A DNA stretch of 64,000 bases from Aulostomus chinensis (lineage: Eukaryota; Chordata; Actinopteri; Syngnathiformes; Aulostomidae), in the NCBI GenBank assembly GCA_037954235.1, contig JBBMOA010000004.1, positions 2,152,501-2,216,500 of the forward strand. The letters are read 5' to 3'. Positions 58,331 through 64,000 of this stretch are shown here, in pieces (position 1 is the stretch's first letter; every line of letters begins with the position of its first letter). The position numbers and the translations under genes were made by a program. A model generated the notes under the pieces. It worked only from the letters and a program-made list of their open reading frames with translations. It had not been told where the DNA came from and did not search any database.

Positions 58331-58959
58331 GTAGTTCAAATTAATATTTATTCAATAATTTAATCTAACTTTGATACAATAATTAAAATGACTTCTTTGA
58401 CAAATAATTCCAAGAAACGCATTTTCAAAAACATTTATTTTAAAAGGCTTTTCTCCCATGCAGTCAATTAATACGTAATAAATGAAGGTATATTGAGCAA
58501 AGTTTCATCTGTAGCTCCATGTGAGCTTTGAATATCAAAGGGTTTGTGACATTTAAGTTCATTTGTTTTTATTACACACCTTTCTTCTGTTCGTAATACT
58601 TTGAACGCATGGTGGTGTTCATCAGAGTTCTCTGAATATAGTTTGGGTGTCCATAAAAAAAGGCATCTTCAACCAAAAGTACATCAAGTATTTGACAAAA
58701 GACTGGCATGTCTTCACCCAACTTGTTGAGAAAACATCTTTTGACAACAACATTTCAAGTATTTCACTGTTGACCACATTCTGACAACAGATCAACTTAT
58801 ACTGAGGTCCAGGATAATAACCATGTTCACCTCTTCAATGTGAAATCAGCAGCTGACTGCTGGGATAAACTTCCTTTCTTTCTTACTGTCCCCTACACTG
58901 CACCGTACACTGACACCTGACACACACCTCCCTAGGAAGCTTAGTCCATGTCACATCCA

Positions 58960-59385
58960 TGTTGTCGTCAGCAGCTCCATCTCATAACATGGTATGCTAG
59001 CTAACCAGAACAGAGTGCTGCAGGGACAACAGATTTTCATAGGCCAGCCTGGAAATTCGCATTGCGACGGGTTCTCTCGACACAATGGCAGTGGAAGTGG
59101 AACTTTTTCATTGGATTTTTGACCCATTGCTGGAAATAAGCTCCGTGACAAATAAAAGCATCTGAGAGGTACATATTTGGTTCAGCAAGTCAATCTTCAC
59201 AAATGCACACCACTTTTTTTTTTTTGATTTTACAAGCCTAAATGCAATGGTCAGAAGTACTAAGCTAACATTATGCTTTGGACAAACTACACCACTGATA
59301 CTGGACTTTCTGCAACAACCTCTGCAGTCTTGTTTCGGCACTTGATTGCAACCACCATTGCACTGCGTACCCACATATTTTACAC
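58960..59385. repeat. Probable dispersed repeat family F copy
   Basis: Shares the words AATCTTCACAAATGCACACC with 19391-19420 (ATCTTCACAAATGAACACCA), and contains AGTACTAAGCTAACATTATG. The minus-strand ORFs over it are not recognisable proteins. Confidence 0.4.
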
Positions 59386-60717
59386 TTAAGAAAAAAAAAG
59401 TTAAAATAACTTAAGTTTGTAAAAAGAACAGACTTTACTGCAGACATTTATTCATAAAACCCAACCACAAGAACAAATTACTTTAAGATGAGAGAGCCCA
59501 GCGTTCAAAAATCATTTTTATTTCCAGGTTTAAGGACTCTTTACTACTGTGGTGGTGACACGCTAAACTGTGACAGACAAGTACTGATTTGATCAGTTAC
59601 ATCCGCATTTACCTTGTCGTGACATGTAGAAATGGCTGCAGCGATTTCAAATATCCATGATGCTGTAATGCAGCCGTCAGCTAAAACATTTAAATTCTCT
59701 CACAATTGGTAAATACTAGTAAGTTCATAAAGAGCTTTTCTTTAAAAAAAAAAAAAAGTCTGGGAGAAAAAGTTTTGATCGACTATACTCAACAATGAGA
59801 GGACTTGCCGCCGAAAAACACCTAAGGGTGCCAAAAATGTTGAATGGTTTCAAGCTGTCTCAGAACAGAGGAATGCTTTACCCATTTATTTCATGTCACA
59901 GATGTGTAAGAGAGCAAGAAATGCATCCAACACTCCAAATGAACATTGTCAGGTGAAGGTCTAACACCGAAATGAAGCAGTTTTATTGAAAGTTGGAAAG
60001 TGTTTGCAAGTTCTTATGTCTGGAACCTAAATCCAACATCTCTGCGTATGAAAGACACATGTGTCCGCTTAACAAGATGACAGAGGAAACACATTCCTTC
60101 TGTCCTGATGAGTAATATTGCAAAGTGTGTGTACTTTGTGGTTAAGATGAGAAGAATTCAATCTGTCTATGTGCACACTCAGACACACACAAACAGTGTA
60201 AGAGGCAATCTGCAGCTCAGTCACTATCAACCTAATCCCTAATGCGGCATCTTAGAGCACATTAAATTCTGTTATATAATACACAACACTGCATACTGCC
60301 ACACACACACACACACACACACTGTCTCTACTCAAGTGTGTGTATGAGTGTTTGTGCTTCAGGCTGACTCCCCTCTAGCGTTTCTGGTCATGCAAAGACA
60401 CACATTCCGTGTTTGAGTGTATCTGCATCCACAATCTGCATATTTTTGCGTGTGTTGTACTGTTGCATGCATTGTGTTTGTGTGTTTGTATGTGCGTGTT
60501 TGCGGAGCACTGCAGCATACAAGTCCAATTATACAAGCTAAGTATGGAAGTACAGGGTCACATAGGGCAGAGGGGCTTTCCTCTAATGAGAGAGTCATGA
60601 TGGATGAGACCTCCCCTCATAAGGGGGCTTGAGTAATCTGTAGAAGAACTTCAAGTAATGCCATCTTTACATTTTCTTATGAGGTCTGACAGTAGCTTGC
60701 CGTTTAAGACAGAACGT

Positions 60718-60958
60718 TCCATCCATCCATTTTCAATACCACTTATCTATTTAGGGTCGGTTGGGGGAGCCGGAGCCTATCCCAGCTAACATTGGGCGAG
60801 AGGTGTGGCGGGGCTCACCCTGGAGGGGTCGCCAGTCCGTTACAGGGCATAAGGAGCAAGTAGGGGTTCAGTATCTTGCTCAAGGATACTTGGACATGGT
60901 CAAGGGGAAGTGAGGATCCAACCAGTGACCCTTGGGTTGCAAAACAGCCACTTGGTAC
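60718..60958 (-). mobile_element. Mosaic of SINE family A tail/body and SINE family B head
   Basis: Positions 60718-60848 match the family A tail and body (TTTAGGGTCGGTTGGGGGAG to TCGCCAGTCCGTTACAGGGC). From about 60849 the sequence becomes family B (GTTCAGTATCTTGCTCAAGG, then GAGGATCCAACCAGTGACCC), the same stretch seen at 56015-56090. Confidence 0.65.
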
Positions 60959-63208
60959 AGCCTGAAAAATTAGCATACAGAATATTTTTTATGTCTCCTC
61001 TAGGACTTCAGCATGACTGGGAAAAAAATATTGATGGTCAAAATTCACGGTCATTGCAGGCATACGTAGCAGAGAACAACAACTGCATTGCTGTATTTGT
61101 AGTTTGCGCTGAAAATTGTTCAACCTACACCGCTAAGCTCAATATTATGAGCGAAAATCCCCGTGCAACTCAGTGAATTATTCTATCACAATACACAACA
61201 GTGGCAGGCTATAAAAGGATTATCAATATATTGCAAGACTTTTAATCTCAAATAAATCAAAATGTAAAATAACGCTAAAAAGGCAAGCAGGAGGGATTGT
61301 GTATTTACTCACTGTCAGCATCACAGAATTTGTAAAAAACAAAGTCTTACACATGAATTAAACTTTTGTGTTGGAACCCACTGACACCTGAGACTTAAAT
61401 GTTAATATTTCAGCCTATTAACTTCAAGCTTGTGTATGAATTTTGATGCCTTCAAGCCTTAAAGCAACATGAATCAATATTTCTCTTATCAGCATGACTA
61501 GATGTAATACACAAGGTGTACTTAACAGCGATAAACCCACCTCACACTGCACTTCCCTGTACATTTACAGTACATTTATCTTTCAGCCTTATGTTTTTAT
61601 TTCATTTAGCATGATTTTTTTTTTTTTGCATACTCTCACTGCTAAATAAACCTGTTGTCGAGTACCTGCACAGCGCCAACCACATATATTTGGGAAATAA
61701 TTGGCATGTAATTTGGGTACCAAATTTCCTGGGGATTACAGGAGAAAAAATAATTGATGATGATGTGATCGCAATGATCAACCTCATAAGGGATGATGAA
61801 TAATACTTCTGTTTTACTAATGTTGGGTAAACACTTTAAATAGATCGAACAGCAGCATTTTTTTTACGGCTGCTAAAATCTAGACAATTGGTTAGACAAA
61901 CCTTTGTCAGTTATGTGAAAGAAATTGAGAAGCACTAAACCAGAAAGTCCTGGACAGATGTCTCAATAACGGCTTTACGGATACAAGATGGAAAAATGGC
62001 CAGAATGCTTTAAAAAGTTACGGCTTTGACACTTTATACCGGAACAGACAAGTACTCATGACGAAGCTAACGACCGCTTAGTATATCTCTCTCTGCATTT
62101 CAAATAACATACCAGTTTTTGTCCGTGGCAACATTCTTGCACTTCATGATGGATGCATACTGAGCGTGCTCAACGGACAGAACATAAACGCCAGTGACTT
62201 ATGGCCAAAATACACTTGGTCCTTCCTCAATGCATACTGCTGGCGTAGCGATGTTCATTACAGTCAATAAGTCAAGAGCAGCTATGTTGAGCATTTTTTT
62301 GTTGGCAGGTCTATTTGTCTTTCCTTACCCTAGAAAAAGTAGAGTAAAAACTGGTAACACCGTCACAAACGTCAGGTATATTTTACCTGATGTAATATTC
62401 CCGATAAAATACAGTTTTCATCAAAATATATGAAAGTATGACACTGTATGCCAAACTGAAATACTCTTCTTTAATTTCCCAAATATGCAATGTCACATAA
62501 AATGAATGAAAGGTACAATGGGGGACCCTATAAAATGACATGACAAGAATCTTGTCACCCAACGTTAGTGTTCTGGGGTTAACAAGGGATGACGCGGTCC
62601 TCCATTGATTAAAAAAAAACAACTCCATAGAACTGATTCCATCTCTGATGTGGGGCGATATCAACTTCAAATTGACAGTCTTCCATTATGCATCGCAGAG
62701 TGATCAGGTGTGCCTCAGGTAACATGCTGGCCCAGGTGTCCGTGTCTGGCTAGCCTTCTGCTACATTACATTTATGTATATAATTTCATCTTGTGGCTTT
62801 TACAAATTTTATCAAACCAAATAGAAATAGAGCAACAGCCTATGATTACATTTCTGATAAAGTAATGTAATAACGGTCAATGCTGTTCGATGGTCAAAGG
62901 TGCAGCGCTGTAGCTTTAATGGTGGGAAGAATCTTACATTTAGAATTTAGTCATTTCAGAATGACGGTAGTTGAAATATAAATGCAAACAGTACTTTTAA
63001 GCCGTTGTGAATAATTCCATACATGCTTCTTTGTTCTCCAGAGCTGTTTGCTTCCAAAATAAATCAACTCCCAACTTTCAGTACATCTGCACAGCTACAG
63101 TTCAGCTCTCACAGCCACAACATCATCATCCATCAACTCTCACAGCTCAGCGGGGGTTTACAGATTGAACAATCCCCTCTGATTGGATTCATGTTTCTCA
63201 GACTCAGC

Positions 63209-63210
<2 letters not shown>

Positions 63211-63290
<80 letters not shown>
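63211..63290. repeat. (TG)n microsatellite followed by a G run
   Basis: About 38 TG units with one TATG break, then GTGGGGGGGT. It creates the false 127-codon ORF of Cys-Val repeats at 63023-63406. Confidence 0.98.
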
Positions 63291-63291
<1 letters not shown>

Positions 63292-64000
63292 TGGGGGGGT
63301 ATTTTGCATGTGCTTGAGTGATTTTTTTTTTTTTATCTCTGTGAGCGCCAGTTGTGTGTTGAAGGAAAGCAGGGGTCAAAGAAGACAGAGGGGATTTGAA
63401 GGGTGAGGAGGTCGGATCAGGACTGGGAGGCCTCTGGGACAGCTGAGGAATAATCCTCAACTAGCAAATGCTCATCTTGAGATGTCCTTCAGCACTTCGA
63501 GTGTTTGCAGTGGCCGGAGAAAACTGGTTTCTTACAGTTGTCACATGCCATAAAGTTTATAAAGAAGAAAACTTATCTAAAGGGAAAAAGTTCTCTCATC
63601 ACTCGTTAATTAAGTTGGAGTAGCTTCTCCATAACTTGGTCTGAGAGCTGAGATGAAGCTATTGATCTTTGAGGGGAAACCAGGGCTATCGTCACAGCCA
63701 GAGAGAAAGTAAAAGATGATGAAACAGGAAGGAAAAGAGGGAAAAATATGGATGAGGATCAGACACCAAATCAGTAAACCAAACATCGCACTGGTTGTGA
63801 ATCTGGGGGTTTAAGTGAGGAACTGAGCTTTGGGTGACTCCCTGCAGCTTTGATGTTAATTTAGGAGTCAAGCAGCAACAGCAGATTAGAAATAAGAAGT
63901 CTGACAGACGAACATGTGCGGTGACACTCCGGGAGATTTTGGGACCCCTGTAGCTCAGCTGATCTTTTGTTTGGTCTGCATCGTGAAAACCTGGCTTCAG

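Larger units (their letters stand above)
56290..64000. other. Repeat-rich spacer with no gene recognised
   Basis: Contains the AT, TG and tandem arrays, family F and SINE copies listed separately. Remaining parts (59400-60290, 61000-63000, 63300-64000) show no coding exon or RNA gene I can support. Confidence 0.55.

Noticed and set aside
63023..63460. ORFs of 127 and 100 codons on both strands
   Set aside because: They are open because they read a TG microsatellite (Cys-Val or Thr-His repeats); no start context or homology supports them.
63945..64000. CTGTAGCTCAGCTGATC, resembling a tRNA D-arm region
   Set aside because: No matching T-loop follows within the window and the region ends at 64000, so it cannot be supported.

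Overview
This window looks like a ray-finned fish (teleost) nuclear chromosome. Coding DNA is sparse and split into short exons with GT..AG junctions. The rest is AT-rich and dense in long CA/TG, GA/CT and AT microsatellites, tRNA-headed SINEs and other short dispersed repeats. The predicted proteins have vertebrate relatives. No bacterial, viral or CRISPR feature is seen, and the organism call is an inference from these signs.

Three protein genes can be built exon by exon with consistent reading phase. (1) On the plus strand, 5835-18368 plus a candidate first exon at 3537-3562 encode a bHLH-PAS clock factor of the BMAL2 (ARNTL2) type: 16 coding exons and about 622 residues if the first exon is right. 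(2) On the minus strand, 28471-23873 encodes a four-exon, 316-residue seven-helix receptor that I cannot assign to a named subfamily. It is tail-to-tail with bmal2, leaving about 5.5 kb between the stop codons. (3) On the minus strand, 49411-32324 encodes a 379-residue SUSD3-like single-pass membrane protein: signal peptide, Thr-rich stalk, one sushi domain, membrane helix and Pro-rich tail. Its first intron is about 14.6 kb. From about 49.5 kb to the end I find no convincing gene.

Region by region: 1-3.5 kb is upstream DNA with one complete SINE and, near its end, a ROR-type element and an E-box ahead of the candidate bmal2 first exon. 3.5-18.4 kb is bmal2, whose introns hold a SINE with exact target duplications, a long inverted repeat and a decayed LINE 3' end. 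18.4-23.9 kb is bmal2 3' and repeat DNA ending in a degenerate minisatellite. 23.9-28.5 kb is the receptor. 28.5-32.3 kb is spacer. 32.3-49.4 kb is the SUSD3-like gene. 49.5-64 kb is repeat-rich spacer, with two nested SINE insertions and one SINE mosaic.

The three genes do not form a pathway that I can see. BMAL2 is a nuclear transcription factor that pairs with CLOCK/NPAS2, while the other two are membrane proteins. The most interesting points are the putative bmal2 promoter with a ROR element, the BMAL1-like activation tail on a BMAL2 protein, the atypical receptor lacking several class A landmarks, the hairpin-forming inverted repeats, and the repeat-in-repeat insertions.
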